A stretch of DNA of 64,000 nucleotides from Hordeum vulgare subsp. vulgare (lineage: Eukaryota > Streptophyta > Magnoliopsida > Poales > Poaceae): positions 414,043,081-414,107,080 of the forward strand of contig NC_058518.1 in assembly GCF_904849725.1 (NCBI RefSeq), read 5' to 3'. A program made the translations under genes and the position numbers. This document shows positions 36,888 through 47,520 of this stretch, piece after piece (position 1 is the first letter of the stretch; each line of letters begins with the position of its first letter). The notes under the pieces were generated by a model. It did not search any database. It saw nothing but the letters and a program-made list of their open reading frames with translations, and was not told the DNA's origin.

Positions 36888-39800
36888 TCAAGTGTAATAA
36901 GGCCGCAGGTGGGCAATATTCCAGGGGCGAATTGACTTAGCCTCCGTGGTTGGCCGGTTAGGTCGGAGATCCACCAAATAATAAGAGCCATTGCGGAGAT
37001 TTTTACTGACGACGAACGGTCCTTCCCAAGGTGGTGACAACTTATGCATGCCTGCATGATCTTGTATCAACCGAAGAACCAAGTCGCCTTCCTGAAAGGT
37101 CCGACATTTAACCCGACAGTTGTAATAACGCCGTAGATCCTGTTGATAGATAGCTGAACGGGCCGCAGCCAGGTCACGTGCCTCCTCTAAGGCGTCCAAA
37201 GAGTATTGACGCGCCAGCTCATTGTCTTGTTCCACATATGCGGCGACTCTAGGTGAATCATGCCTTATATCAGTAGGAAGAACAGCCTCTGCTCCGTAGA
37301 CCAGAAAGAAAGGGGTGAAACCCGTGGACCGGTTCGGGGTGGTCCGGATACTCCACAGTACTGAAGGCAATTCTTCAACCCAACACCCTAGGGTTTTTTC
37401 TAGGAGAACCATGAGTCGGGGCTTAATCCCTCGCAAAACCTCCTGATTCGCCCATTCTGCCTGCCCGTTAGATTGCGGGTGAGCGACTGCAGAAACATCA
37501 AGCTGGATATGTTCTCGACGACAAAACTCCTGCATCGCCCCTTGGGACAAGTTAGTACCATTATCAGTAATGATACTGTGCGGGTATCCAAACCGGAAAA
37601 TCAAATTTTTCAAGAATTTGACCGTTGTTTCCGCATCGCAAGCTCCAATAGGTTCCGACTCGACCCACTTGGTGAACTTATCAACCGCCACCAGCAGATG
37701 GGACTTCTTGTTAGAGGACATTTTAAAGGGGTAGACCATGTCCAGCCCCTAGACTGCAAAAGGCCAGGTGATGGGGATCATTCTTAATTCTTGAGCCGGC
37801 ACATGAGCCTGCCGCCCATAACGTTGGCATCCTTCGCACCGACGAACTATATCTTCCACATCTGTATGAGCCGTCAGCCAAAAGAAACCATGACAGAAAG
37901 CCTTTGATACCAAAGAGCGTGACCCGGCATGATGCCCACAATCTCCGGAATCAATGTCATTTAAGATTATGCATCCTTCTTCGGAGGAAACGCATCGCTG
38001 AAAAACTCCAGAGGCGCTCCGCTTATATAACTCGCCATTGATGATGACCATGGATTTGCTGCGCCGATTGATTTGGTGAGCCAAAACTTCGTCTGCTGGT
38101 AACTCGCCCCGAGCGAGATAAGCCAGATAAGGAAGAACCCAATCCGGAGTGACATGGAGAGCCGCCACGAGCTGAGACTCATGATCTGGTATTGCCAATT
38201 CCTCCTCTGATGGTAGAATCACGGATGGTTTATGCAAGATATCCAGAAAAACATTAGGAGGAACCGGCTTTCTCTGGGAGCCAAGTCGTGAGAGGGCGTT
38301 AGTTGCCTCGTTGAGGCGCCGATCAATATGGTCCACCTGATAACCATGAAAATGACCCACCACATCAGACACAGCTCGTATGTAAGCCGCCATCATGGGG
38401 TCCCGAGAATCCCACGTACCTGAAACTTGCTGTGCCACCAAATCAGAGTCGCCCAAGCATCTGACTCGTGTTAGATTCATCTCCTTGGAGAGTCGCAAGC
38501 CGTGAAGCAAAGCTTCGTATTCCGCCGCATTGTTAGTGCATGGAAACATGTGTCGGAGAACGTAACAGAATTTATCTCCTTGAGGGGATACCAACACCAC
38601 ACCAGCCCTCGAGCCTTCCAGCTGCCTAGATCCATCAAAATAAATAGTCCAGTAAGTGAGATCAGGCCGGTCTTCCGGAGCCTGTAACTCCGTCCAGTCG
38701 TTGGCGAAATCAACTAAGGCCTGGGACTTGATGGTTGTGCGGGGGGTATACTGTATGTGATGGGGCCCAAGTTCTATTGCCCATTTGGCTATCCGCCCTG
38801 TTGCCTCCCGATTCTGGATGATGTCCCCAAGGGGGGCAGAGCTAACCACTGTGATAGGGTGTTCTTGGAAATAATGCTTAAGTTTTTGACTCGCCATAAA
38901 CACCCCATATACCAACATCTGCCAGTGTGGGTACCGCTGCTTGGAAATAGTTAGCACCTCGTTGATAAAATATACCGGGCGTTGCACTGGGTATTCCTTC
39001 CCTTCTTCCTTTCTCTCAACGACCACTGCCACACTTACTGCTTTGGAATTTGCCACGATATACAGAAGCATGGGCTCTTTTTCAGTCGGGGCGGCCAGGA
39101 CCGGCGGGTTAACCAATTGACGTTTCAGGGCTTCGAGCGCCTCGTCTACATCATTCGTCCAAACAAACCGATCGGATTTCCCCAATAACTGATAAAGAGG
39201 GATCGCCTTCTCCCCCAGGCGACTCACAAAACGACTTAGGGCCGCAATGCGACCCGCCTGTCGTTGAACTTGATTAACGTTCGCCGGCTTTCCAAGGGAT
39301 GTAACTGCTTCGATCTTGTCCGGGTTAGCTTCAATGCCGCGCTCCGATACCAGGAAACCCAACAATTTCCCTGCAGGCACACCAAAAACACACTTGGTGG
39401 GATTTAGCTTCGTCTGATATACCCGTAGATTGTCGAACGTTTCCTTGAGATCCTCTAGTAGCGTCTCCTCCTGGCGGGTTTTGATCACAATATCGTTGAC
39501 ATAGGCATGGGCGTTGCGACCAATTTGGTTGCGGAGGCAATTCTGGATGCAGCGTTGATAAGTCGCCCCCGCACTCTTGAGTCCAAAGGGCATGGACACA
39601 TAACAAAAAGCCCCGAAGGGGGTTATAAAGGCTGTTTTCTCTTGATCCTCCACGGCCATCTTGATTTGGTGATATCCTGAGTAGGCATCCAAAAAACACA
39701 ATCGTTCGCATCCCGCCACCGAGTCAATGATCTGGTCGATGTGGGGAAGAGCGAAGGGATCTTTTGGACAAGCTTTGTTGACGTCTGTGTAGTCAATGCA

Positions 39801-40866
39801 CATACGAAAAGTACCATTCTTCTTGAGTACCAAAACCAGGTTAGCCAGCCATTTGGGGTGAAAAACTTCCACGATGAACCCGGCGGCTAAAATACGGGCA
39901 ACCTCTTCCCGAATCGCTTTGCGTCGCTCCTCGTTAAATCTGCGAAGGTACTGCTGGATGGGTTTGCACTTTGGGTGAACATTAATATGGTGCTCAGCGA
40001 ATTCTCTCGGCACACCAGGCATGTCAGAAGGTTTCCATGCGAAGATGTCCCGATTCTCACGGATGAATTCGATGAGCGCGCTTTCCTATTTGGGGTCCAG
40101 ACCCGTCCCGATGGTGAACTGCTTGGATGAATCGCCAAGCACGAAATCAATTGTCTTAGTGTTGTCCGTTGGTTGAACTTGAGGGGCGACTCCGAATCTG
40201 TAGTCGGCTTCTTTAGGGGTGACATGTCCGCCGGGTCAACATTGGCCCGATGGTGTTTGAGCTCTTCCGCAGCATAGACGACTTCCGCATAAGCCGCGTC
40301 CCCTTCTTCACATTCCTTTGCAATCCTTCTATCTCCATCAACCGTGATGGGTCCTTTGGGACCAGGCATTTTGAGCTTGAGGTAGACATAGCACGGGCGA
40401 GCCATGAAGCGGCGTAAGCCGGCCGCCCAAACAGCGCATGGTAGGGGCTTTTCAATTTGACAACCTCGAAGATCAGTGACTCCGACCTATAATTCTGTGC
40501 AGTTCCAAATGCCACTGTGAGCCTGACCCGGCCTTTGGGATAAGCCGACTTGCCTGGGACGATTCCGTGGAAAACCTGGTTGAAGGCATCAGGTCTTTTT
40601 CTAATAGGTTCATCCTTTGGAAAGTGTCAAAGTAGGATATTGATGCTGCTGCCACCATCCATTAGCACTTTTGATAGGGTGTAACCCCCAACTTGAGGAG
40701 CCACGACCAACGCCAGATCGCCCGGGTTATCAACTCTCGGCGGGTGATCCTCCCTACTCCATGTTATGGTTTGCTCAGACCAATGGAGGTATCTGGGAAG
40801 CGCCGGTTCAGATACACTGTACGCCCGGTGACTCACCTTCTTATCACGCCTGTAAGCATTACTTAA
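36888..40866 (-). pseudogene. Tat-type gypsy pol of C: PR, RT, RNase H, second RNase H, integrase
   Basis: Read on the minus strand: protease site MDGGSSINIL (about 40640); a conserved YHALFGRPAYA and YVYLKLKMPGPKG linker; RT from about 40020 (KNGTFRMCIDYTDVNKACPKD, SGYHQI, FGLKSAGATYQR); and the catalytic box AYVNDIVIK at about 39506-39483. The first RNase H region is followed by a second, archaeal-type RNase H (YFDGSRQLEGSRAGVVL, NNAAEYEALLHGL, HIDRRLNEATNALSRLG). Integrase follows with HHCC (CEGCQRYGR) and D-D-E core (VDKFTKWVE, IITDNGTN, NGQAEWANQ). At least four frame changes lie between 40640 and 40160, with stops at 40087 (region) and TAG 37749-37751 before the integrase core. The RT box reads YVND instead of YVDD. 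Confidence 0.9.
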
Positions 40867-42996
40867 CTATTTGGGGTTGCTGCAGAAGCCCCCATTATCG
40901 TCCTGACCCTGCGGAGCCCCCTGTGGGGGTGGCTGCTGGAAGGCTCCTGGCGGGTTATACCGCCGCTGGTGGTGCACCGGGTATTGGCCGTCGCCTGGCT
41001 GTGGGCCTCCCTGAGCCCCCTGTTCGGGAAAACCGCCGAAAGGGTTTTGTCTTTGGTTGGGTGCGGCGAATTGCTCCTGGTGCTGGTCCGGGTCATTGTT
41101 TTGACTCTTCTTGATCGCCTCCGCCCGAAACTCTCGCATCACGAAGCAGTTTTCCCAAGAGTGAGTCGCCGGACCGACTGCCGTGGCGTGGTGCGGGCAA
41201 GGGCCTTTGAGTATCTCTACGTAGTTACGCGGCCTCTTCCCGCTAAACCCCCTGTTTTTCTTCTTACCGTTGTTGGCGTTGGTATTGGCGACTAAGTCTA
41301 AGGGCTCTTCTTGCGGTCTTCGCTTGCCGTTAGTCCCATGATTGTGGCGGTTACGTCCCTGGAACCGGGTATGATTCTTGGATGACTCGCCCTTCTTGGG
41401 CGAATTAGCCTTACCATCTTCACCAGGATCTTTGGTGTCATCAGCCTCAGCGTACCTAGTGAGGGTGTCCATCAGCTCTCCCATGTCTTGGACCTTTCGC
41501 TTGAGTCGCCCCAATTTTTGCACCAAGGGTTCGTAATGGCAATTTTGCTCGAGGATCAGCCCAGCCTGAGCCGCCGTAATACCATCTGACGAATGGATAA
41601 TTTTTGCAACCCGCCGTGACCAATGGTGAGTCGACTCATCCGGGCGCTGAACACAGTGTTGTAGATCGACGATCGTCATCGGACGTTTGCAAGTTCCTCG
41701 GAAGTTTTTGATGAAACGCTCTTTTAACTCGGCCCAGGTCTGGATGGAGTTGGGAGGTAAGTTTTTCAACCAAGTACGTGCTGACCCCTCGAGCATCATT
41801 GTGAAGTATCTGGCGCAAACCGCCTCGTTCACATCGAGCATGTCCATGGCGATTTCATAACTCTCTATCCATGATGTCGGCTCAAGGTCCGGGGTGTAAT
41901 TAGGCACCTTTCTTAGCCCCTTAAAGTCTTTGGGCATCCTTTCGTTACAAAGGGCGAGGGCCAAGCATGGTACTCCTACTCGCCCTCCGCCTCCGACGAG
42001 GGGCGCCGGGGCGTTTTGGACGTTTGGGAGTTCCCGGCCCGGCGGGTTCGATTCAGGCGGGTTGTCCTGTGGGACGTGTCGCGGCCCGCTGTTTACGGCG
42101 GGCTGGTCCTCTGGCCGACTCCTGGTGTAACTTGCTTGGGGGGTGCAATGCAACCTCTCGAGGCTATGTGAGAACTGGGCGTTTTGAACCACCGCCGTCT
42201 TCAACATCTCGATGGCGTTCCTTGCTTCTATCTCAGCAGGGGTGTTGCCGTGAATCAGAAGAGACTCCAGATGGCGAGTTGCGGCAAGCACGTTATCCAC
42301 CAGGTTGGAAAAGTGGCCTTGAGGCGTCCGGAATCGGGGAATGTGATCCTCAACTGGCTGAGCCGGCGGGTTAGGCGGGTGGCCCGATCCTCCCCCCGGG
42401 GCGGCTCCCGCCCCAGGGGTTCGTGGAGTGTCGAACAGGCGGGTCGGGTTAAGATCATGGGGCAGGCGACCCTGGTGCCTCCGCTGATGGACGGCGTCGG
42501 ATGCACGCTGCTGTCTCTCGAGCCGCCAGTTGTCAGTGCTTAAACGCATCCTTTCGGCCGTAATTTGAGCTTGCCGAGTCTCGATCCTGGCGGGCTCTAA
42601 CTCGGCATCCCGATGAGCCTTTGCCACTGCCTCTCTGAGTTTCACCAGTTCCGTGTTTATCTCCTCCTAGTTTTCTGGTGTGAGGGGAGTCGCCATTAGC
42701 CTTTTGATCTCCGCCGCTAAATCCACCAGGACTGCGGTCGGGCTCCTGGACATCTCACCGGTTCCATCGCCTCCAGTTGGGTTTTGTGTGGGTTGAGTCG
42801 CCCCTGCCATGTAGATGGCAATTTGGCGGCAGGTTCGGTCAAGGACTTCGGGGTCCATGGCCAGCGACAAGCCCCCAAGACAATCCCCATGTAGAGACCG
42901 GATTGAATCTGAGTCGCCCATGGATGATTTGTCATCAGAGTTGACCGGTGTAGTTTCCTGAGTTGCCGAGCGCTCTGGCTCCTCCGATCCCTGCAT
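40867..42996 (-). pseudogene. gag of element C
   Basis: Starts at ATG 42996 (MQGSEEPERSATQE) and ends at TAG 40869-40867, about 710 residues, with one internal TAG at 42669-42667. The central part is a retrotransposon gag domain (WIESYEIAMDMLDVNE, ARTWLKNLPPNSIQTW, FIKNFRGTCKRP). A basic region follows, then a C-x2-H ... H-x4-C finger (CPHH ... HSWENC), and a Gln/Pro/Gly-rich tail. It forms the virus-like particle shell in this family. The protease frame is the same frame immediately downstream, so in the intact ancestor gag and pol were probably one frame, the stop at 40869 being a later change or a readthrough site. Confidence 0.88.
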
Positions 42997-43295
42997 GACC
43001 CCACAAAGACCGGGCGAGTCAGATTTGGTTTTATTACTGGGCGGACATACCTGGCCGGCTCGACGATGTCGGTGGAGATGTCCGGCTCAGGCGCGGATGA
43101 TCCAATCATGCCGATGAAGATGTTGATCTTGCCGAAGGGGACCCTGTAACCAGATTCAATCGAATCCGCTTCAGGTCCCCATCGCTGGTTGTCGATGTAG
43201 GTTATCCCGCGGCGGCTCCGAGTCATGAGCCCCGTCTCGTAACTCCCAAACCCTGGTAGGGCTCCCTTTGAGAACTCAACTCCACCGTGCGTAGG
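42997..43295 (-). other. Leader of element C
   Basis: About 300 bp between primer binding site and gag ATG. A minus-strand open frame crossing from the LTR into this region has no recognisable domain and overlaps gag in another frame, so I do not call it. Confidence 0.6.
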
Positions 43296-43313
43296 CCCCA
43301 CGGTGGGCGCCAA
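43296..43313 (-). promoter_or_regulatory. Primer binding site of element C
   Basis: On the minus strand, tggcgcccaccgtggggc lies one base inside the right LTR. The start tggcgccc is shared with many plant gypsy sites. Its place fixes the orientation of C. I do not name the tRNA. Confidence 0.8.
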
Positions 43314-43314
43314 C

Positions 43315-43802
43315 TGTCGTGGTTTTGTCACGGCAGATGTCCTCGTGAAAGGACTTAGTACTGGAGCCATCGCAGCTTGGTGGTGACTCAAAGGTGTTAA
43401 GCGGGAGAGACACGACGATTTACCCAGGTTCGGCCCCTCGTGAGGAGGTAAAAGCCTACGTCCTGCTTTGGTTTGTATTGATGTGGTGTCGATTACAAGG
43501 AGGGCATAACTCGCCAAGCCTAGCACTCGATGATGTCTAACCTGCCCTCTCCTCCCCTGGGACTCGCCTTTATATACAGGTCGAACCCCTAGGGTTTACA
43601 AGGGTACTTTCCTTCCTACAAATCGTGACCCCTATGGTCTCTAAGTCTCCGTCTTCCAAAGCTTGGAGACCTTCAAGAAATCATAAACCGTCATACGACC
43701 TTGATCCGGCCAGGACAAGGCCCAAATAATTGTTTGGGTGAATCGCCTGATTGGTAACACGGCCCAACTAGGATGGGTCATTAACAGGTAATATCCCCAA
43801 CA
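43315..43802 (-). repeat. 5' LTR of element C
   Basis: 488 bp, the same length as the left LTR, with about 20 substitutions. The core promoter candidate TATATAAAGG lies on the minus strand at 43576-43567. The outer end abuts the duplicated cctag. Confidence 0.93.
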
Positions 43803-45211
43803 CCTAGTGTGTATCAAACGTCGCAACGTTACTGGGTGACTATAAAGGTGCTCTACAGGTATCTCCGAAGGTGTCCGCTGAGTTAGCATGGATCAAGACT
43901 GGGATTTGTCACTCCGTGTGACGGAGAGGTATCTTGGGTCCCACTCGGTAATACAACATCACATATAAGCCTTGCAAGCAATGTGACTCAAGTGTTAGTC
44001 ACGGGATTTTGTATTACGGAACGTGTAAAGAGACTTGCCGGTAACGAGATTGAAATAGGTATAGAGATAGTGACGATCAAATCTCGGGCAAGTTACATAC
44101 CGAAGGACAAAGGGAATGGTGTACGGGATTATATGAATCCTTGGCACAGAGGTTCAACTGATAAGATCTTCGTAGAATATGTAGGATCCAATATGGACAT
44201 CCAGGTCCCGCTGTTGGATATAGACCAGGGAGTGTCTCAGGTCATGTCTGCATAGTTCTCGAACCCGCAGGGTATGCACACTTAAGGTATGGTGACATTT
44301 CGGTATAGTTGAGTTATAGGTATTGCTGACCAAAGCTTTGTTCGATGTCTCGGATGAAATCACGGACGTCATGAGGGTTTCCGGAATGGTCCGAAAACGA
44401 AGATTGATATAAAGGATTTTTTTCATTTGGCCTCCGGAAAGATTTCGGGCATTTCCGGTAGTGTACCGGGAGTGATGAATGGGTTTCGAGTTTTTACCGG
44501 GAGGGGCCCACCCACCCGGTAGTGAACCTAATAGCCCAAGGGTGGTGCACCAGTCCTTAGTGGGCTGGTGAGGCCAGCCCAAGTGAGCTATTTCGACCAA
44601 GAGGAAAAAATATAGGAGAATAAAAAAAGGGAAAAAAAGAGGAGGTGGGAAGGAAGGAAGGGACTCCTCCCTCGAAACCGACTTGGAGGAGGATCCCTCA
44701 TCCCTTCGGCCAGCGCCCCAAGGGCAAGCCCCACCCCTTGGCTCCACCTATATATACTTGAGGTTTAGGGCTTTTTGAGACACAACTTTGCCGCGTGCAA
44801 CCCTAAACCTCTACTTCGTAGTTCTTTTTCTAGATCGGTTTTCTGCGGAGCTCGGGCGGAGCCCTGCAGGAATAGATCATCACCATCACCGGCGTGCCGT
44901 CACGCTGCCGGAGAACTCATCTACTTCCCCGTCTCTCTTGCTGGATCAAGAAGGCGGAGATCGTCATCGAGCTGTATGTGTGCTAAATGCGGAGGTGTCG
45001 TACGTTCGGCGCTAGATCGGAACGGATCGTGGGACGACGATGATTTGAATCACGAAGCTGTTCCACTACATCAACTGCGTTTCTTAACTCTTCCCGCTTA
45101 GCGATCTACAAGGGTATGTGGATCCGATCTCCCTCTCGTAGATGAACATCACCATGATAGGTCTTCGTGTGCATAGGAAATTTTTTGTTTCCCATGCAAC
45201 ATTCCCCAACA
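43803..45211 (+). repeat. 3' LTR of B, right part
   Basis: It resumes with cctagtgtgtatcaaacg, in register with B's 5' LTR at about 23518, and ends CCCCAACA. The TATA box TATATATAC is at 44749-44757. It keeps a segment near 44960-45020 that the 5' LTR has lost. Confidence 0.92.
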
Positions 45212-45216
45212 GTCCA

Positions 45217-46261
45217 TAGCAAGCTTCTCCCATTTCCACTCTGGTATCGGCAAAGGTTGAAGTAATCCTACTGGCTTCTGATGTTCTGCCTTTACTCGTT
45301 GACAAACATCGCATATTGCAACATGCTTGATAATATCCTTCTTCATACCTATACACTAGAAACTTTCCTTCAAGTCCAGATACATCTTGGTGTTTCTTGG
45401 GTATATTGAGTATGGTGAATCATGGGCTTCTTGAAGTATCAACTTCCTGAGCTCTCGGCCATTGGGCACGTAGATACGGTCCTCAAACCATAGAGTTTCG
45501 TGTTCATCCTCAGAAAAACCTTTAGCTTTCCTATCTTTCATTCTTTGCTTTATCTCAGCTATTTCCTTGCCTGCCTTCTGAGCTTCACGAATTTTTTCGG
45601 CCAAGGAGGACTGATCCTCCAATGTGGCAACATATCCAGTTGGAACGATTTCCAATTTGAGATCTCTGAGATCATCGACTAACTCCTGGGTGATAATGCA
45701 ATCTCATGTCATAACTCTTACGTCTCAAAGCATATTCTATGACATTTGTCTTCCTTGGGTGATAATGCAATCTCATGTCATAGTCCTTGATCAACTCTAG
45801 CCATCTCCTCTATGTGAGATTCAACTCCTTCTGCATGAAGATATACTTCAGGCTCTTGTGATCAGTGTAAATATCACAAATATTTCCGATAAGGAACTAT
45901 CTCCAGGTCTTGAGTGTATGCACTACGGGTGCTAACTCCAAATCACGTGTGGCATATTTCAACTCATGTGGTCGTAGCTGCCTGGATGCATATGCTATAA
46001 CTTTTCCCTCCAAGTCCTTGACGTGAAGCGTCACAATAAACCTGGAAGTCCTTACGAATGTTCGGCAAAATCAACACTGGGTCTGTAACCAAGCGTTTCT
46101 TCAACTCTTGAAAACTGGCTTCACATTCCTCGGTCCAAATGTACTTGGACTCCTTCTTCAGTAACTCTTTTATGGGCTTGGCAATCTTCAAGAAGTTCTC
46201 GATAAACCTCCGGTAATATCCGGCAAGTTTGAGAAAACTGCGGATCTCCTTAACTGAGGTG
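45217..46261 (-). pseudogene. Chromovirus D pol, N-terminal part (RT end, RNase H, integrase HHCC)
   Basis: On the minus strand from 46261: VKEIRSFLKLAGYYRRFIEN (RT thumb), then IAKPIKELL, CEASFQELKKRL and [13 protein letters not shown] (RNase H). Eroded text with stops and frame changes follows. Next come RKLILQEAHDSPYSIYP and KHVAICDVCQRVKAEHQKP (integrase zinc region), PIPEWKWEKLAMD, then the B insertion point. The frame continues at 23144 with DFIT. A 26-bp direct repeat (45688 and 45757) marks a small internal duplication. CACTA element E cuts it at 46261, so the RT fingers, protease and gag lie beyond E, outside the window. Confidence 0.88.
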
Positions 46262-46805
46262 CACTACTGAAATTCAGAAATTTGCCGTCTGCCAAGGCGG
46301 ACGGCAAAGGGTGCAACCACGGACGGCAAAGGCTTTGCCGTCGGTCAGCTGACGACAAAGTAGACGGCAAAAAAAATCCGGTGAAGAGGTTCTTTGCCGT
46401 CTGCTTTCCCAAAGCGGACGGCAAAGAATCTTTGCCATGAGGGGGCAGACGGAAAAATAAATGGGACGGCACATATTGCAATGTCCCCGTTAAGTGTTAA
46501 CGGCAGGCCTCCTCTCTTTGCCGTCTGCCTTCCCCCCTTTGCCATGTGGGGGCAGACGGCAAAGAGGGGAGAAAGAGGGGGCAGATTCCCCCCTTTGCCG
46601 TCTGCCTTCCCCCCTTTGCCATGTGGGGGCACACGGCAAAGAGGAGAGAAAGAGGGGGCAGATTCCCCCCTTTGCCGTCTGCCTTCCCCCCTTTGCCATG
46701 TGGGGGCAGACGGCAAAGAGGGGAGATAGAGGGGGCAGATTCCCCCCTTTGCCATCTGCCTTCCCCCCTTTGCCATGTGGGGGCAGACGGCAAAGAGGGG
46801 AACCA
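46262..46805. repeat. Terminal and subterminal repeats of CACTA element E
   Basis: After the CACTA end the motif tttgccgtctgcc and its complement ggcagacggcaaa recur throughout. From about 46518 to 46805 they form four units of about 76 bp, each with the motif in both orientations around ccccctttgccatgtggggg, so each unit is itself an inverted repeat. In En/Spm such motifs are binding sites of TnpA. Open frames rich in Pro/Leu here are by-products of the repeats. Confidence 0.85.
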
Positions 46806-47105
46806 GCCCCTTATTTATTTATATTTTGTTATATCCAGCATTTTTAACAATAATCAGGATATATATATATATATTTAACATAAATAAATTTCTTTCCATA
46901 CTCATAACCATATTAAAATAACCTCTTATATCCAGCTTTCAAGTTGCATTCGTACCAAACCATATATTACACCAGTTTCATCGACGTGCATACAAAGTTT
47001 CATATATTCATATACTACAATAGTTTCAATACAACCCATGGTACAAGAAATCATCTTCAAGCATTCCATCAATATTTTCCAAGCTTCCCGTGAAGTGAAG
47101 GTAAT
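46806..47105 (-). other. Possible last exon or 3' UTR of the tnpA transcript
   Basis: On the minus strand a strong acceptor (tcattttgcag, ending 47106) is followed from 47105 by a short open frame beginning ITFTSREAWKILMECL. An AT-rich tail containing (at)n at 46859-46873 follows. It may be the terminal exon and polyadenylation region of the tnpA-like unit. The protein fragment matches nothing I know. Confidence 0.35.
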
Positions 47106-47520
47106 CTGCAAAATGACAAATAAGAAAGTTAGAAGAATAATACTAGATGAATTAGTGTATATATATAGGTTATTTCGGAGAGAAATTAGCTAAGTATATA
47201 CCATTTAGGAGCTAACTAAGCTAATTATGTCATTTAGGTGGAACCCTAGCTAACTATAGGTCGTTTCGGAGCTAACTTGGCTAAAATAGGTCATTCCGGA
47301 ACAAACTATGCTTATTAAGCCATTTTTGATCTAGCTCGGCTAATTATAGGCCATTTAATACCTAAGTCAGGGGGAATAGGTCATGTTGCAGCTAAGCCTT
47401 ATTATGTCATTTAGGAGAGAACTTAGCTAACTATAGGTCATGTTTTATTAAATAGACCATTTAGGAGCTAACTAAGCTAATTATGTCATTTCGTAGGATA
47501 ATTAGCCCATTTAGCCTTTC
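47106..47520. repeat. Decayed short-period repeats ahead of the large array
   Basis: Divergent copies of a short unit (period about 35-50 bp) of the form taggtcatttcggagctaac / taagctaattatgtcattt. The same words make up the spacer part of each 437-bp unit that follows, so this looks like the ancestral repeat from which the larger unit grew. Confidence 0.6.

Larger units (their letters stand above)
30540..43802 (-). mobile_element. Tat-lineage gypsy retrotransposon C with antisense gene
   Basis: 13,263 bp with a perfect target duplication cctag (30535-30539, 43803-43807) and two 488-bp LTRs. The primer binding site lies inside the right LTR, so the element is on the minus strand. Order in its own direction: 5' LTR, leader, gag, protease, RT, RNase H, second (archaeal-type) RNase H, integrase, 72-bp tandem repeats, a gene on the opposite strand, 3' LTR. 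An extra RNase H and long extra DNA between integrase and 3' LTR are known traits of Tat/Ogre elements; an antisense gene is known from the maize Grande group. About 20 LTR differences in 488 by hand count suggest about 1.6 million years at 1.3e-8 per site per year. Confidence 0.93.
23145..45211 (+). mobile_element. Degenerate Angela-type copia element B, split by element C
   Basis: Bounded by a perfect target duplication gtcca (23140-23144 and 45212-45216) inside D's integrase coding sequence. Its 5' LTR is 23145-24882; its 3' LTR is 30157-30539 plus 43803-45211, with element C between. Without C it is about 8.8 kb. The coding region has five in-frame stops and three frameshifts. It is much more decayed than A, whose protein and LTR it resembles. 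Confidence 0.95.

Noticed and set aside
42717..43526. 269-residue minus-strand frame
   Set aside because: It crosses the C LTR, primer site and the start of gag in another frame and has no recognisable domain.
46394..46878. Overlapping Pro/Leu/Gly frames on both strands
   Set aside because: They are products of the CACTA subterminal repeats; no ATG-led gene or domain.
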